A DNA stretch of 64,000 bases from Pseudomonas sp. GM48. GTDB lineage: Bacteria > Pseudomonadota > Gammaproteobacteria > Pseudomonadales > Pseudomonadaceae. The translations under genes were made by a program, and so were the position numbers. Where the stretch lies: the NCBI RefSeq assembly GCF_000282335.1, contig NZ_AKJM01000116.1, forward strand, positions 1 to 64,000. Reading direction: 5' to 3'. The notes under the pieces are model-generated. The model was not told the DNA's origin, ran no database searches, and was given only the letters and a program-made list of their open reading frames with translations. Below, in pieces: positions 51,221 through 60,806 of the stretch (positions are counted from its first letter, which is position 1; every line of letters begins with the position of its first letter).

Positions 51221-52603
51221 GTGAAGCTGGAAAAGCGTAGTATCGAGTTTGTCCCTCACAGTGAACGTTACGGAACGCCACGGCGGTTGTTCACCATCTG
51301 GTTCAGTTCCAATTTCCAAGTGACCGCTTTGATGGTCGGTACGCTGGGTATCGCCTCGGGGTTGAGCTTCGGCTGGACATTGCTGGGTCTGCTGATTGGC
51401 AATCTGGTCGGGACCGTGTTCATGGCCGCGCACTCCGCCCAGGGCCCTCACTTGGGGGTTCCACAAATGATCCAGAGCCGGGCACAGTTCGGTGTTTACG
51501 GAGCCGCGATCCCCCTGCTGGTAATGGTCACGGCGGCGGTGCTATTTCTTGCCGCCAGCGGCGTCTTGATGCGCGATGCCTTAAAGGCGCTGGTGCCAAT
51601 GAGCGACGACCAGGCCATTGTGGTGGTCGGCATTCTGACTTTCATCATTGGTTTTATAGGCTACGAGCTGATCCACCGTATGGGGGCGTGGATGAGCCTG
51701 TTATCTACCTTGGTGTTTGCAAGCGCCTTGGCCTTAATCCTGCTGCACCCCAGCGACGCGGCATCAACAACCGTCTCAGGTACGGGCTTTACGTTGGCGG
51801 CCTTTAACCTGGTCATAGCGCAGGCTGCCTCCTGGACTTTAGGTTACGGCCCCTACGTGGCAGACTACTCGCGTTACCTCCCCGCGAACGTGAGCACCCG
51901 TGCCACGTTCTGGACAACCTATTGTGGTTGTGCACTGGGCTCTTTTGCCATGATGGCATTAGGCGCTTTACTGGCAGTAGCGATACCTGCAGCGCTTGAG
52001 CGCGACCCTGCAACCGCCATTGCCACGTTGTTTGGCCCGTGGGCACCTTTGGTACTGGGCGTGATCGCGCTTGGCGTCATCCAGTACAACGTACTCTGCT
52101 TGTACAGCGCCTATATGTCTTCGGTCACGATATTCGGAGCCTTTGGAGGGCTCAAATACGTCACGGCTCCAGCAAAAGCGTTGGTGATGGCCATGTTGAC
52201 CGTTGCTGCGACCCTGATCGCCATAGCCACCCAGTACCGTTTTGACACGTTTTTTGCGGACATTCTGATCGGTCAGTTGTATTTGCTGATTCCCTGGAGT
52301 GCGATCAACCTGGTTGATTATTACTGGGTGTGTCGCGGCCACTATGAAGTAGGTGACCTGTACGACCCTAAAGGCCGCTACGCCCGCTTCAACGGGCGAA
52401 CCCTTATGGTCTATGTCGTTTCGATAATCGGCACGATTCCCTTCATGAAACTCTCGTTCTACACAGGCTTTGTAGCGAACTGGCTAGGCGCCGACATTAG
52501 TTGGGCGATGGGGTTGGTGTTGGCCGGGGGGCTGTACTGTACGGTCAACAGCCGACCAGTTGTTAAAAGCTCGCGCATGTTTGGTCAAAGATCTCTCGAA
52601 TAG
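51221..52603 (+). CDS. NCS1-family purine/cytosine permease
   Basis: 460 residues and about 12 spans. The start is GTG at 51221, with a perfect AGGAGG six bases upstream; the open frame goes back to 51074 through repeat DNA. Motifs of the nucleobase:cation symporter-1 family are NLVGTVFMAAHSAQGPHLGV, QMIQSRAQFGVYGAAIP, and SWTLGYGPYVADYSRYLP. DLYDPKGRYARFNGRTL is the cytoplasmic loop. The substrate is a purine, cytosine or related base such as an allantoin-type compound. Its stop codon lies in a hairpin (52601-52636). Confidence 0.87.
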   Translation: MKLEKRSIEFVPHSERYGTPRRLFTIWFSSNFQVTALMVGTLGIASGLSFGWTLLGLLIGNLVGTVFMAAHSAQGPHLGVPQMIQSRAQFGVYGAAIPLLVMVTAAVLFLAASGVLMRDALKALVPMSDDQAIVVVGILTFIIGFIGYELIHRMGAWMSLLSTLVFASALALILLHPSDAASTTVSGTGFTLAAFNLVIAQAASWTLGYGPYVADYSRYLPANVSTRATFWTTYCGCALGSFAMMALGALLAVAIPAALERDPATAIATLFGPWAPLVLGVIALGVIQYNVLCLYSAYMSSVTIFGAFGGLKYVTAPAKALVMAMLTVAATLIAIATQYRFDTFFADILIGQLYLLIPWSAINLVDYYWVCRGHYEVGDLYDPKGRYARFNGRTLMVYVVSIIGTIPFMKLSFYTGFVANWLGADISWAMGLVLAGGLYCTVNSRPVVKSSRMFGQRSLE

Positions 52604-52636
52604 GCGAAGCGAGATACGTCGTCGACGCTTCGCCTA
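52601..52636 (+). terminator. Hairpin at the permease stop codon
   Basis: TAGGCGAAGCG (52601-52611) and CGCTTCGCCTA (52626-52636) form an 11-bp perfect stem with a 14-base loop; the stop codon is the first three bases. There is no strong T run. Confidence 0.6.
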
Positions 52637-52698
52637 CAGCCATTCGACGATACAGTGAATTGACCCCGGTTTGATAGATGCTTTGGGGGCCTGCTTTT

Positions 52699-52720
52699 GG
52701 CTGTGGATTCAACCGGTCGA
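52699..52720 (+). repeat. IS30 left inverted repeat
   Basis: 22-bp match to the reverse complement of 53912-53933. Confidence 0.85.
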
Positions 52721-52763
52721 TGCAACACAACTAAATTCTGTGTAAGCAGAAGGAGTGTTGCAG

Positions 52764-53990
52764 ATGAAGCAGAGACCTCGGATCTATTACACCGAAAGCC
52801 AGAAAAAGCTGATGTGGGATCACTGGCAGAAAGGCGATTCTCTCCAGCACATAGCCCAACTATTTGATCGAAACCATTCATCGATACAGCGCATCTTGGC
52901 GGAAACAGGCGGTATCAGACCCGCTGTACGCCGCAGGTCCAGATTGGCGCTGACGTTGGCTGAGCGCGAAGAGATTTCGCGTGCAGTGGTGGCAGGTAAC
53001 TCGATCCGTTCCATGGCCGCGCTGCTAGGGCGAGCAGCCTCTACGATCAGTCGTGAGATCAGACGCAACGGTGGCCAAGGATGCTACCGGGCTAATCAAG
53101 CTGATCAGGCTGCCTGGGATCGCGCACATCGACCTAAGGTCTGCAAACTTGTTGAGAACCGAGCGGTGGCGCAAATTGTTGCAGACAAGCTTCAATTACA
53201 GTGGTCGCCGGAACAAATTGCCGGTTGGCTGAAGCGTTCCTACCCGGACGATACGAGCTATCAGGTGTCACACGAGACGATCTATCGCACCCTCTTCATA
53301 CAGGCTCGCGGGGCTCTGAAGAAGGAGTTGCTTGAGCATTTACGGCGCACGCGGGCCATGCGTCGCTCGCGCCATCACACGCAGAAGAAAGAAAATCACG
53401 GTCGCATCACAGATGCGGTATCGATCCGTGAACGCCCGGCTGCGGCTAAGGATCGGGCGGTGCCAGGTCACTGGGAAGGTGACCTGCTGTGCGGTAGCAG
53501 GAACAGCCAAATTGCCACTCTTGTTGAGCGCCATACCCGCTACGTAATGCTGGTGAAGTTGGTTGGTAAGGATAGCGAGACGGTCATCAGCGCCCTGATC
53601 GAAAGCGCCCGCAACTTACCCCAAGAACTCTACCAATCGCTGACGTGGGATCGCGGAAAAGAGATGGCTGACCATAAGCGCTTTACGGTGGCTACCGACA
53701 TCAAGGTCTACTTCTGCGATCCTCATCGTCCTTGGCAACGGGGATCGAATGAGAACACCAATGGGTTGTTAAGGCAGTACTTCCCGAAAGGAACCGACCT
53801 TGCGGATCACTCGCAAGCCACGCTCAATGAAGTCGCAAGGCAGCTAAATAGCCGCCCTCGGAAAACACTAGACTACGAAACACCCGCTGAACGATTTAGC
53901 CAATCTGTGCGTCGACCGGTTGAATCCACAGCCACAACCAGACAGTCGAAGGCTAGTCTGTTAGTCCCTATCCGTCGATCAGTAAATTGA
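52764..53990 (+). CDS. IS30-family transposase with a 3' readthrough
   Basis: 408 residues. The ATG at 52764 has AGGAG nine bases upstream. Two N-terminal HTHs (FDRNHSSIQRILAETGG and RSMAALLGRAASTISREIRR), then the DDE core: VPGHWEGDLLCGS, SLTWDRGKEMADHKR and NENTNGLLRQYFPKGTDL with its Glu. The frame runs 57 bases past the right inverted repeat. Relatives usually end in ASTG just inside that repeat. Here the bases read TGTGCGTCGACC where the left end implies TGTTGCATCGACC, so a one-base loss has probably removed the usual stop. The tail is VRRPVESTATT onward. Confidence 0.88.
   Translation: MKQRPRIYYTESQKKLMWDHWQKGDSLQHIAQLFDRNHSSIQRILAETGGIRPAVRRRSRLALTLAEREEISRAVVAGNSIRSMAALLGRAASTISREIRRNGGQGCYRANQADQAAWDRAHRPKVCKLVENRAVAQIVADKLQLQWSPEQIAGWLKRSYPDDTSYQVSHETIYRTLFIQARGALKKELLEHLRRTRAMRRSRHHTQKKENHGRITDAVSIRERPAAAKDRAVPGHWEGDLLCGSRNSQIATLVERHTRYVMLVKLVGKDSETVISALIESARNLPQELYQSLTWDRGKEMADHKRFTVATDIKVYFCDPHRPWQRGSNENTNGLLRQYFPKGTDLADHSQATLNEVARQLNSRPRKTLDYETPAERFSQSVRRPVESTATTRQSKASLLVPIRRSVN
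53912..53933 (+). repeat. IS30 right inverted repeat
   Basis: Reverse complement of 52699-52720. It lies inside the transposase frame. Confidence 0.85.
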
Positions 53991-54007
53991 CACCACGGTT
54001 GCCATTA

Positions 54008-54835
54008 TTATTGAGTTTCTTTTGTCGATACCGTCACAATCCACGGTTCAAGTCGTTTACCAAAAGCAATCGTCGCCTCAAATGGAGGCCGCCCGTCATT
54101 CTCGGCTGAGTAACTGTTTTTTTGAACTATTCGCTGCATAGGCTCAAATACAGACCTGAACGCAATAGGCACATTGATGCGCTCAACACCCATCTTATTT
54201 ACATAGCCTGTAAGCATTGTCTGCTTATTATGACCGTAGATCACCATCAGTCGGATCTGACCACGGACAATACTGTACTGAGCCGTATCCGGATACTTCG
54301 CACGCAGGGTTTCGCGGTTCACGCCAGCATCAACAATAAATAATCGGCTGCTGGCATTCTGCTCTCTTGCCAGCGTTGTTGGCTGTTTTTTATTTAATTC
54401 GTCTACCTCAATTTTTTTCGCAAGTTCAACCGCCTGCTGGTACGCTCGACCGTTAAACTCCAAGACCAGAAATACCTGCCTGGAGCGTTGTTTTCGAAGG
54501 CGAGAGCGGCCTTGCTCTGTATCGATCGGAGCTGAAACATCAAATCCCAATTCGGCAAGCTTTACTTTGCCAAACAATGCAGCGTTACCCTCTTCACCAG
54601 AACCCCCTACATTAAGCGGGCCAGTAGACCTCAATAGCAGCTTTAACGACATTCCGCTATTGTCAGCGTTCCACCTTCCACTGTAGGGAACTTGCAACTC
54701 GCGTTGCGACAATTTAAGCACACTATCGGGCACGCCACTTCTATTGTATATAACGCCCACCAGCACGATCACATTCGCGATCAAAATCAACCCTACTCCG
54801 GCAATGAAAGAGTGTCGACGTGTCCAGTTCATCAT
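54008..54835 (-). CDS. DUF4824-family membrane-anchored protein
   Basis: 275 residues. One N-terminal span (about 8-28, FIAGVGLILIANVIVLVGVI) and the rest periplasmic. KLSQRELQVPYSGRWNADNS and SMSLKLLLR-type strands fit the DUF4824 family as recalled. The ATG (54835) overlaps the stop of the DUF2157 gene by four bases, so the two are translationally coupled. Function unknown. Confidence 0.7.
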   Translation of the reverse strand: MMNWTRRHSFIAGVGLILIANVIVLVGVIYNRSGVPDSVLKLSQRELQVPYSGRWNADNSGMSLKLLLRSTGPLNVGGSGEEGNAALFGKVKLAELGFDVSAPIDTEQGRSRLRKQRSRQVFLVLEFNGRAYQQAVELAKKIEVDELNKKQPTTLAREQNASSRLFIVDAGVNRETLRAKYPDTAQYSIVRGQIRLMVIYGHNKQTMLTGYVNKMGVERINVPIAFRSVFEPMQRIVQKNSYSAENDGRPPFEATIAFGKRLEPWIVTVSTKETQ

Positions 54836-55911
54836 TTCGCCTCCTCGGATTGCATTGCCCTCAAACGCTTGAGAACAACGAGGAGCAATAGAGCGGTAAG
54901 GCTAAGCACGAAAAAAAATAAATATTTCGGTATAGACTCCCACCACCAATCGTAAAACTTGGTGTAAAGGAAAATCACGAAAAACACCACGCCGGTGTTC
55001 ACCACCTCCGACCAATAATTGCGTATACCGAGCCAAATTGCACCAATACTCAACAGGAAGCCTGCAACCTGATAGCTATGTTTGATGAGTACTGGATCGA
55101 TTTCAAAATAACTACCATCCCCCCAATTGGCCAATACCAGCACGGGTAGAAACAATGTCAAAAGAGAGAAGACTCGATAGATTACAGCAAATCCGGCAAA
55201 GTTCCGGTGCGGCACAAATAGTGCCGTAAGAAAGAGAACAATCGCAGCGGGAAAAAAATTTTCTGGCCGCTCACCAAAGTCGAGCCAATACAAGCCGCCC
55301 CACGTCCCGGTGCGCGCAGCGATGAAGCCAACAAAACAAAGGATACCGGCGGCAAGCAGCAAACGTAACTTACATGTGTACGCCAAAAGTAATGCGAATG
55401 CAGCCCAGACAATCAAGGCGTTTTCAGATGGAGTGATATTGAAGATTTGCCCAAGCATTGTAATGTCGAGAACTAAACAGGCGAAAGTCACCATGGCCGC
55501 CAGTTTAGTGAAGTAACCGGTAGCGTCGTTACTTTGTACCCACATCGTTCCAAGAAAAGTACCAAGTGACGCCAATAACAGAGTCGTGACCTGCACCGGG
55601 GTAGAGAGCATTCCCCAAAACTTGTAGAAGAGGAAGAAAATGCTTGCGGCCAAGGCCAACGCCCCCAGAAACGAGGCCACGCGCATGCCGATCGAGAGTT
55701 GCCTGGAAGTAACGGTTCGATCGATATCGAATGTGCGGGTATAGTTGTCCAGCAAGTCACGATGATGGGTTGACACCGAGTACCGCTGCTGTTCTGAAAG
55801 TGTGAGCACACCATTCTGCTCAAGCCGTTCCAGCTCTTGCTTGAATACCCTGATCTCGTCTGCCCGCTGCTGTGCATCTGCTTGCGTGAATGGGATCATA
55901 GAGACATCCAT
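54832..55911 (-). CDS. DUF2157-family integral membrane protein
   Basis: 359 residues. A cytosolic N-terminus (about 1-75, ADEIRVFKQELERLEQNGVL with heptad-like spacing) precedes about ten membrane spans. The last spans end KYLFFFVLSLTALLLLVVLK, then RLRAMQSEEAK. DUF2157 proteins have no known biochemical role. The start is the ATG at 55911; an ATG at 55899 has a somewhat better GGA. It makes a two-gene operon with the DUF4824 gene. Confidence 0.75.
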   Translation of the reverse strand: MDVSMIPFTQADAQQRADEIRVFKQELERLEQNGVLTLSEQQRYSVSTHHRDLLDNYTRTFDIDRTVTSRQLSIGMRVASFLGALALAASIFFLFYKFWGMLSTPVQVTTLLLASLGTFLGTMWVQSNDATGYFTKLAAMVTFACLVLDITMLGQIFNITPSENALIVWAAFALLLAYTCKLRLLLAAGILCFVGFIAARTGTWGGLYWLDFGERPENFFPAAIVLFLTALFVPHRNFAGFAVIYRVFSLLTLFLPVLVLANWGDGSYFEIDPVLIKHSYQVAGFLLSIGAIWLGIRNYWSEVVNTGVVFFVIFLYTKFYDWWWESIPKYLFFFVLSLTALLLLVVLKRLRAMQSEEAK

Positions 55912-56247
55912 TTCTTAGGCGGAAGCTTGATTGGTAGCTCGAAAACCCGATGCCATCATTGCAACCTAGTCAATCGTATGTCGACTGTCCACCTGGCTCG
56001 ATCCATATAGGGTCGATCTCGGTCAGTCGTGACAGGCAGCAATCGGCCAGAGCGGACCGTGAGCACCCTGTTCAAGGCACCTTACCGGCACAAAAACCAT
56101 GTCATTCGTTCTCTTGACTCTGTGTTGCGTTTTCTGCCGCTACACTCAAGCGGAACAAGGTTTTACACATGGACAAGGCGCGTTATCAGACACAAATGGC
56201 GCAGAACATTAACGCCACCTGGATCGCCTACTTATAGTGAGTCGCTC
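55912..56247. other. 336-base gap holding dispersed repeat copy B
   Basis: Copy B of the dispersed repeat is at 56010-56056. No gene or convincing promoter is seen in the rest. Confidence 0.5.
56010..56056. repeat. Dispersed intergenic repeat, copy B
   Basis: GGGTCGATCTCGGTCAGTCG, then TGACAGGCAGCAATCGGCCA. Closest to copies A and C. Confidence 0.75.
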
Positions 56248-56787
56248 GTGAACCGTCGATTGCTCACCGTTTTCATCGCGATGTCTCTTGCATGGTCAAG
56301 TGTGCATGCCGGTTACTGGAAGGATTCAAATGGCAATCCATCCCCAGACACTGAATCAAGACGATCCGTCGGAGAATTTGGCGGCTCACTAATAGTCACC
56401 TCCGATCCCGATTGGGGACAAAAGTGGAATACTTCGTCCGAAACCATTCCCGTATTTAACGAAGCAAAGGTTGTCACCCAGGGTAAAAGGATCTTCACGC
56501 TGATTTTTTTTGCAAACCCGAAGCTGAATGCCAATCACGAAGCAAACATAACGTGCGATCTGAAAGTCATCAGGCCGGACGGTACAGAATCGATCAATCA
56601 GAGAGATACCGTTTGTTTTCAAGGACGCCTCAAGGGGAAGCCGAACAACCTGTACCTCGCTGCCCCCGTGATCGATTTCATCGCCGAGCCAAGCGATCCC
56701 ACAGGTATCTGGACGGTAGATATCACTCTTAAAGACAATTTGCGCAAAGTTGTCATGCCGCTCAAAACAGCATTCACGCTGAAGTAG
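56248..56787 (+). CDS. Exported hypothetical protein
   Basis: 179 residues from the GTG at 56248, giving a good signal peptide (NRRLLTVFIAMSLAWSSVHA). The frame is open to 56029, but through repeat DNA. The mature part is all-beta in appearance: GGSLIVTSDPDWGQKWNTSS, then TLIFFANPKLNANHEANITC with paired Cys, and GIWTVDITLKDNLRKVVMPL. It looks like a periplasmic domain but is not recognised. It is divergent from the DUF2157-DUF4824 pair. Confidence 0.7.
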   Translation: MNRRLLTVFIAMSLAWSSVHAGYWKDSNGNPSPDTESRRSVGEFGGSLIVTSDPDWGQKWNTSSETIPVFNEAKVVTQGKRIFTLIFFANPKLNANHEANITCDLKVIRPDGTESINQRDTVCFQGRLKGKPNNLYLAAPVIDFIAEPSDPTGIWTVDITLKDNLRKVVMPLKTAFTLK

Positions 56788-57371
56788 GTTCGTGGCAATC
56801 CTGACGATGCAGAAAGACATGCGCGGATCCAACGACTTCTCGATTGACCGCCTTGATCGTTTTCGGCCCGTCGTGACAGGCTGTAATCGGCCGAGGCTGT
56901 GTAAAAACTTTTTAGAACACGTTTGACAGTCGAGGCTGGAACAAAAATCGCGTTCCTGCGCAAATTTCTGGTCTGCTGAGGAAACGTTCTTGTTGTTCAT
57001 TTCGAGCCCTTGTTGTGATTGAAGTCGCGAGGCGCGCAGGTCTCATCGTCAGGCAGAATCAAGACATGCAAAATTGAGAGATATTTCAATATTGATGTTT
57101 TTGTTATTAGTTTTTGAGATCATTGAAACGCCGTGATGTGACCGACCGGACGAACTGAGATTCAGGCGTAACTGCCCGTGTCAAGCCGAAGAAAGCTCGT
57201 GGCGTGAAGTTGCGCACGTGCCGGTTTCCGACCGACGACGCTTGGCTTCAGTGCCGATCAGCGTTGTCATGGGAGCAATGGCCCAGGACGGCAGGAACAT
57301 TGTTTTTTCAACACTGAATCACGTGCGAATCTTCAGCGCACCACCCTGTTTTAAGTCTTTAGGAATCAACC
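56788..57371. other. 584-base gap upstream of the AAA regulator
   Basis: Repeat copy C (56853-56901) lies here, followed by an AT-rich tract at about 57060-57125 that may hold the promoter of the regulator. No gene is supported. Confidence 0.5.
56853..56901. repeat. Dispersed intergenic repeat, copy C
   Basis: TTGATCGTTTTCGGCCCGTC, then GTGACAGGCTGTAATCGGCC and GAGGCTGTG. The GAGGCTGTGT tail recurs at 51091 after the partial copy. Confidence 0.7.
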
Positions 57372-60269
57372 GTGGCGCGTCCGCAGCCCCATCCGACCCC
57401 CGTCCTGCTTGACTTTGGCGAGTTCGAACTCGACGAGGCTAACGCTTGCTTGTTGCGTGATGGGCAAGCCGTGGCGTTGGCGCCGACCCCTTTTCTGTTG
57501 TTATGCGTGCTCGCACGCCAGCCGGGGTCGCTCGTATCCAAAGACGCCTTGCTGGATGCCGTGTGGGGGCATCGATTTGTCAGCGATTCGGTTCTCAAGA
57601 CGGCCATCAGCGATCTGCGCAAGGTGTTGAGCGATGACCCCAAGCATCCGCGTTTTATCGAGACTGTATCGCGGCGCGGCTATCGTTTCATTGCCGTGTC
57701 GCTCCCTGCTGCTTCGATACCGACTACATCCACGGCGGTTACGGCGACCGACACGCATCCGTTTCCGTCATTCATCGGTCGCATTGACGAGGTCTCCAGG
57801 CTGCAACGGGCGTGGGAACGGGCTAGTGGGGGCCAGCGGGCCGTGATCTGGCTTGCTGGAGAACCGGGGATCGGCAAGACCACGTTGATCGAACATTTCC
57901 TCGCCGGCCTTGGCGCCATTGCCTGTGCACGCGGCCATTGCATGGAACACTTCGGCACCGGCGAACCGTACCTGCCGGTGCTGGAGGCGTTGGCCGAGCT
58001 GTGCCGCAGCGACCTGACCCTACCGGCGTTGTTGCGCGAAGTGGCACCAACCTGGCTGCTGCAATTGCCTTGGCTGAGTAGCCCGGAGGAGCGAGACACA
58101 TTGCGGCGCGAGCTGGCCGGCGTCGGCCCGGAACGCATGCTGAGGGAATTCGGTGAACTGTTGGACCGCTACACAGAGCTGCGCCCGCTGTTGCTGGTGA
58201 CCGAAGACCTGCACTGGAGCGACCGGGCGACGGTTCAGCTGATTAACTACATGGCGCGACGCCGTGGCCCCGCAAGGCTCATGTGGCTGTCAAGCTTGCG
58301 CCTTGCCGAAGTGGTGGCGCTCGACCATCCGCTCAGCTCATTGCGTCACGAACTGCGTCTGCAACGCTTGTGCGAGGAAGTGGTGCTCGACCCGTTCTCC
58401 GAAACCGAGGTCGCCGACTATGTGGCGGTGCGTTCAGCCTCTCTGGCACGCGATGAAGACTTCGTGCGCGCCCTGCACGAACGGACCGACGGCGTGCCGT
58501 TGTTCGTTTCCTCGATCATCAGTGAAGTGATGGATGCAAAAGAAGACGAAACCACTATCGAAGCTCGACTGGCGAATCTGGCGGTTCCCGACAACCTGGC
58601 CGCCATCATTGATCACTACATCGCCAAGCTTGGTCCAGAGCAACGTACACTCCTCTGCGCGGCGGCGGTGTGCGGGGCCGACTTCCGGGTTGAGACGGTT
58701 TCGCTGGCCCTTGAGCGCAATCTTTCTTCGGTGATCGGCGCCTGTGAGGAACTGATGCGTGAGCAGGTATGGCTCACACAATCGCGGGCTCTCGATGTTG
58801 ACGAGGCGGTAGAGCCTCCCTACTCGTTCCGACACGCCCTTTTTCGCCAGGTGCTGTATGACCGTACGCCGCGTTCATTGCGCATCGATCTCCATGGTCG
58901 GGTTGGCACTGCCCTCGAACGCGAGCGCTCGGCTGGTGTGCCGGTTGCTGCCTCGGAACTGGCGATGCACTTCGACCGTGCCCGGCTGCCGATGGTCGCG
59001 CTGCGCTACTACGCCGAGGCCGCAGAAGCCGCGCTAATGCACTTCAGTCCGGACTTGTGCATCGGCCTCACTGAGCGCGCCCTGATCTTGCTTATGCAGG
59101 CACCCGAAGGGACGGAGCGCGATACGCTCGAAATTACCTTGGCCACGTTGCAGGGGGTTTCAGCTTTCCACATGTTCGGTGTAGGTAGCGAAGCCAAGGG
59201 CGCTTTCGAACGGGCGTACACGCTGCTCGCGGATGTACCCGAGCACCCCATGCGCGGTCGCCTGCTACATGGATTCGGCTATCTGCTCGGGTTGCGCGGC
59301 GACTATGCGCAGGCGCTGGAGTTGGCCGAACGTGCCGAAGCCCTATCCTCCGATTCAAAAGATCCAGAGCTCATGCTGGCGGCGTGCATCGTGCAGGGCG
59401 AGGTGCATCACCTTCAGGGACGCACGAAAACAACTCGCAGTTGGCTAGAGCGCGCCCTAGCGATCGCCGAGCCATTGGATATCGTAGCGAATGAGATATT
59501 TGCGGTAGATCCCCAGGTCATGCTGCACGGTATGCTGGCCATTGAGCTGGTGCGGTCTGGCCTGATTGAGCAAGGGCGGACCCATATGCAGCGGGCACGA
59601 ACCCGCGCGCATACACTTCGACAACCTATGACTTGGTTGGTCGCTACCTGGCAGGAGGTGTTGATCGAGGTACGACTGGGAAACCCTGTGCGAGTGGCAG
59701 CGCTGGCTGACGAAATGCAGAAGCTCGTTGATGAATATTCGCTTGCACTCGGGCGTACGGCTTGCCGCTGGTGGCGCGGCTGGGCCGACGCGCGCAATGG
59801 TGCCCCCCACGATGGCTACCGACACATTCGTGAGGCCTACGAGGAACACACTGGACTTGGCATGCGCTCCGGTGCCAGCGAAGTACTCGGCTACGCCGCC
59901 GAGGCGCTGCTGCTGGCAGGTGATGACGACGCAGCGCACGTCGAATTGCAGGAAGCACTCCGGGTGGGAGAGGAACTGGGAGAGCGCGTATACCTGCCGC
60001 AGCTGTTACTGCTGGAGGCCGCGATCGCGCGAACTCAGGGTCGGCCCGACGCTGGCAGCGTTGCGGTGCGCCGCGCAGTTGAGGAGGCTCGCGTCCAGGA
60101 AGCACCGTGGCTGGAGCTGCTAGCGCGGGTGGAGTTGTGTGAGCACTACAAGGCTACGGCCGAGGACCATCAGGCATTGTCGATTCTGATTGAGCAATTG
60201 CCCGAAACTGACGGAACCGAACTGGCGAAACATGCGCGTTCACTGCTTCAGTCTGCCAAGTCGACTTGA
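57372..60269 (+). CDS. OmpR-type wHTH - AAA ATPase - TPR-like transcriptional regulator
   Basis: 965 residues. The start is GTG at 57372 with AGGAA seven bases upstream. Residues 10-110 are an OmpR/PhoB winged helix (SKDALLDAVWGHRFVSDSVL, then SRRGYRFIAV). About 130-430 is a MalT/AAA-16-type ATPase with Walker A WLAGEPGIGKTTLIEHFL and Walker B LLLVTEDLHWSDRAT. The remainder is helical TPR-like repeats. No receiver domain is present, so it senses something through the ATPase/TPR part. It lies just before a small gene and an RND efflux operon, which it probably controls. Confidence 0.88.
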   Translation: MARPQPHPTPVLLDFGEFELDEANACLLRDGQAVALAPTPFLLLCVLARQPGSLVSKDALLDAVWGHRFVSDSVLKTAISDLRKVLSDDPKHPRFIETVSRRGYRFIAVSLPAASIPTTSTAVTATDTHPFPSFIGRIDEVSRLQRAWERASGGQRAVIWLAGEPGIGKTTLIEHFLAGLGAIACARGHCMEHFGTGEPYLPVLEALAELCRSDLTLPALLREVAPTWLLQLPWLSSPEERDTLRRELAGVGPERMLREFGELLDRYTELRPLLLVTEDLHWSDRATVQLINYMARRRGPARLMWLSSLRLAEVVALDHPLSSLRHELRLQRLCEEVVLDPFSETEVADYVAVRSASLARDEDFVRALHERTDGVPLFVSSIISEVMDAKEDETTIEARLANLAVPDNLAAIIDHYIAKLGPEQRTLLCAAAVCGADFRVETVSLALERNLSSVIGACEELMREQVWLTQSRALDVDEAVEPPYSFRHALFRQVLYDRTPRSLRIDLHGRVGTALERERSAGVPVAASELAMHFDRARLPMVALRYYAEAAEAALMHFSPDLCIGLTERALILLMQAPEGTERDTLEITLATLQGVSAFHMFGVGSEAKGAFERAYTLLADVPEHPMRGRLLHGFGYLLGLRGDYAQALELAERAEALSSDSKDPELMLAACIVQGEVHHLQGRTKTTRSWLERALAIAEPLDIVANEIFAVDPQVMLHGMLAIELVRSGLIEQGRTHMQRARTRAHTLRQPMTWLVATWQEVLIEVRLGNPVRVAALADEMQKLVDEYSLALGRTACRWWRGWADARNGAPHDGYRHIREAYEEHTGLGMRSGASEVLGYAAEALLLAGDDDAAHVELQEALRVGEELGERVYLPQLLLLEAAIARTQGRPDAGSVAVRRAVEEARVQEAPWLELLARVELCEHYKATAEDHQALSILIEQLPETDGTELAKHARSLLQSAKST

Positions 60270-60471
60270 AGCGACGGTGTACCCTCCATTGCCTGGTGAA
60301 CTGATATCGCTCCCACTCAGCGTGAGCTAAAACCGCTTGGCCGCAAGCGTTCCGGTGATCACCGTCTCTGTTTTGCGAGCGTTGTCCCGACCAAACCCTG
60401 ACCTTTCGCTTACGACTCGACTCAAGGGGCGGCCTACGCTGTCGTCGAACTTTTCTGCCCCTTGGTCCGTG

Positions 60472-60687
60472 ATGAGCCTGAACCCTGAATCCAAGTACCC
60501 GAGCCGCCGCGCATACGTAGTCAAGTTGCGCAGTGATGCCACGCCGGGGGCCCTGGTGGGCCGCCTCGAAAACCTGGTCACCGGTCGTCAACGCGAGTTC
60601 TCGTCTGCCGAAGAGTTGCTGGAGTCGATTGACTCGGATCTAGCGTCGGCCGTCAGTGAGCACGCTGTAGACACTGACCGTGAGTGA
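60472..60687 (+). CDS. Small basic-acidic hypothetical protein
   Basis: 71 residues from the ATG at 60472 (open from 60337): MSLNPESKYPSRRAYVVKLR, then LVGRLENLVTGRQREFSSAE, ELLESIDSDLA. No clear ribosome-binding site. It is soluble and unrecognised. The position between the regulator and the efflux operon suggests a small modulator, but this is inference. Confidence 0.6.
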   Translation: MSLNPESKYPSRRAYVVKLRSDATPGALVGRLENLVTGRQREFSSAEELLESIDSDLASAVSEHAVDTDRE

Positions 60688-60806
60688 CTCCTTCCAACAT
60701 AAACATAAATAAGCGCATGGCGACCGAACCGCGACGGTTCGCTGACGACTTCGCGCGCACCCGAACCTACGCTGATGCAACCTCGAATTTACACGAGCTC
60801 ACTCTG

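Larger units (their letters stand above)
52698..53934 (+). mobile_element. IS30-family insertion sequence
   Basis: Inverted repeats of 22 bp bound it: IRL at 52699-52720 (starting GGCTGTGGATTCAACC) and IRR at 53912-53933, ending with the reverse complement (GGTTGAATCCACAGCC). Within them lies one transposase gene. Flanks show no clear target duplication. Similar sequences CAGTGAATTGACCCC (52655) and CAGTAAATTGACACC (53981) lie outside both ends and may belong to an older element. Confidence 0.85.
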
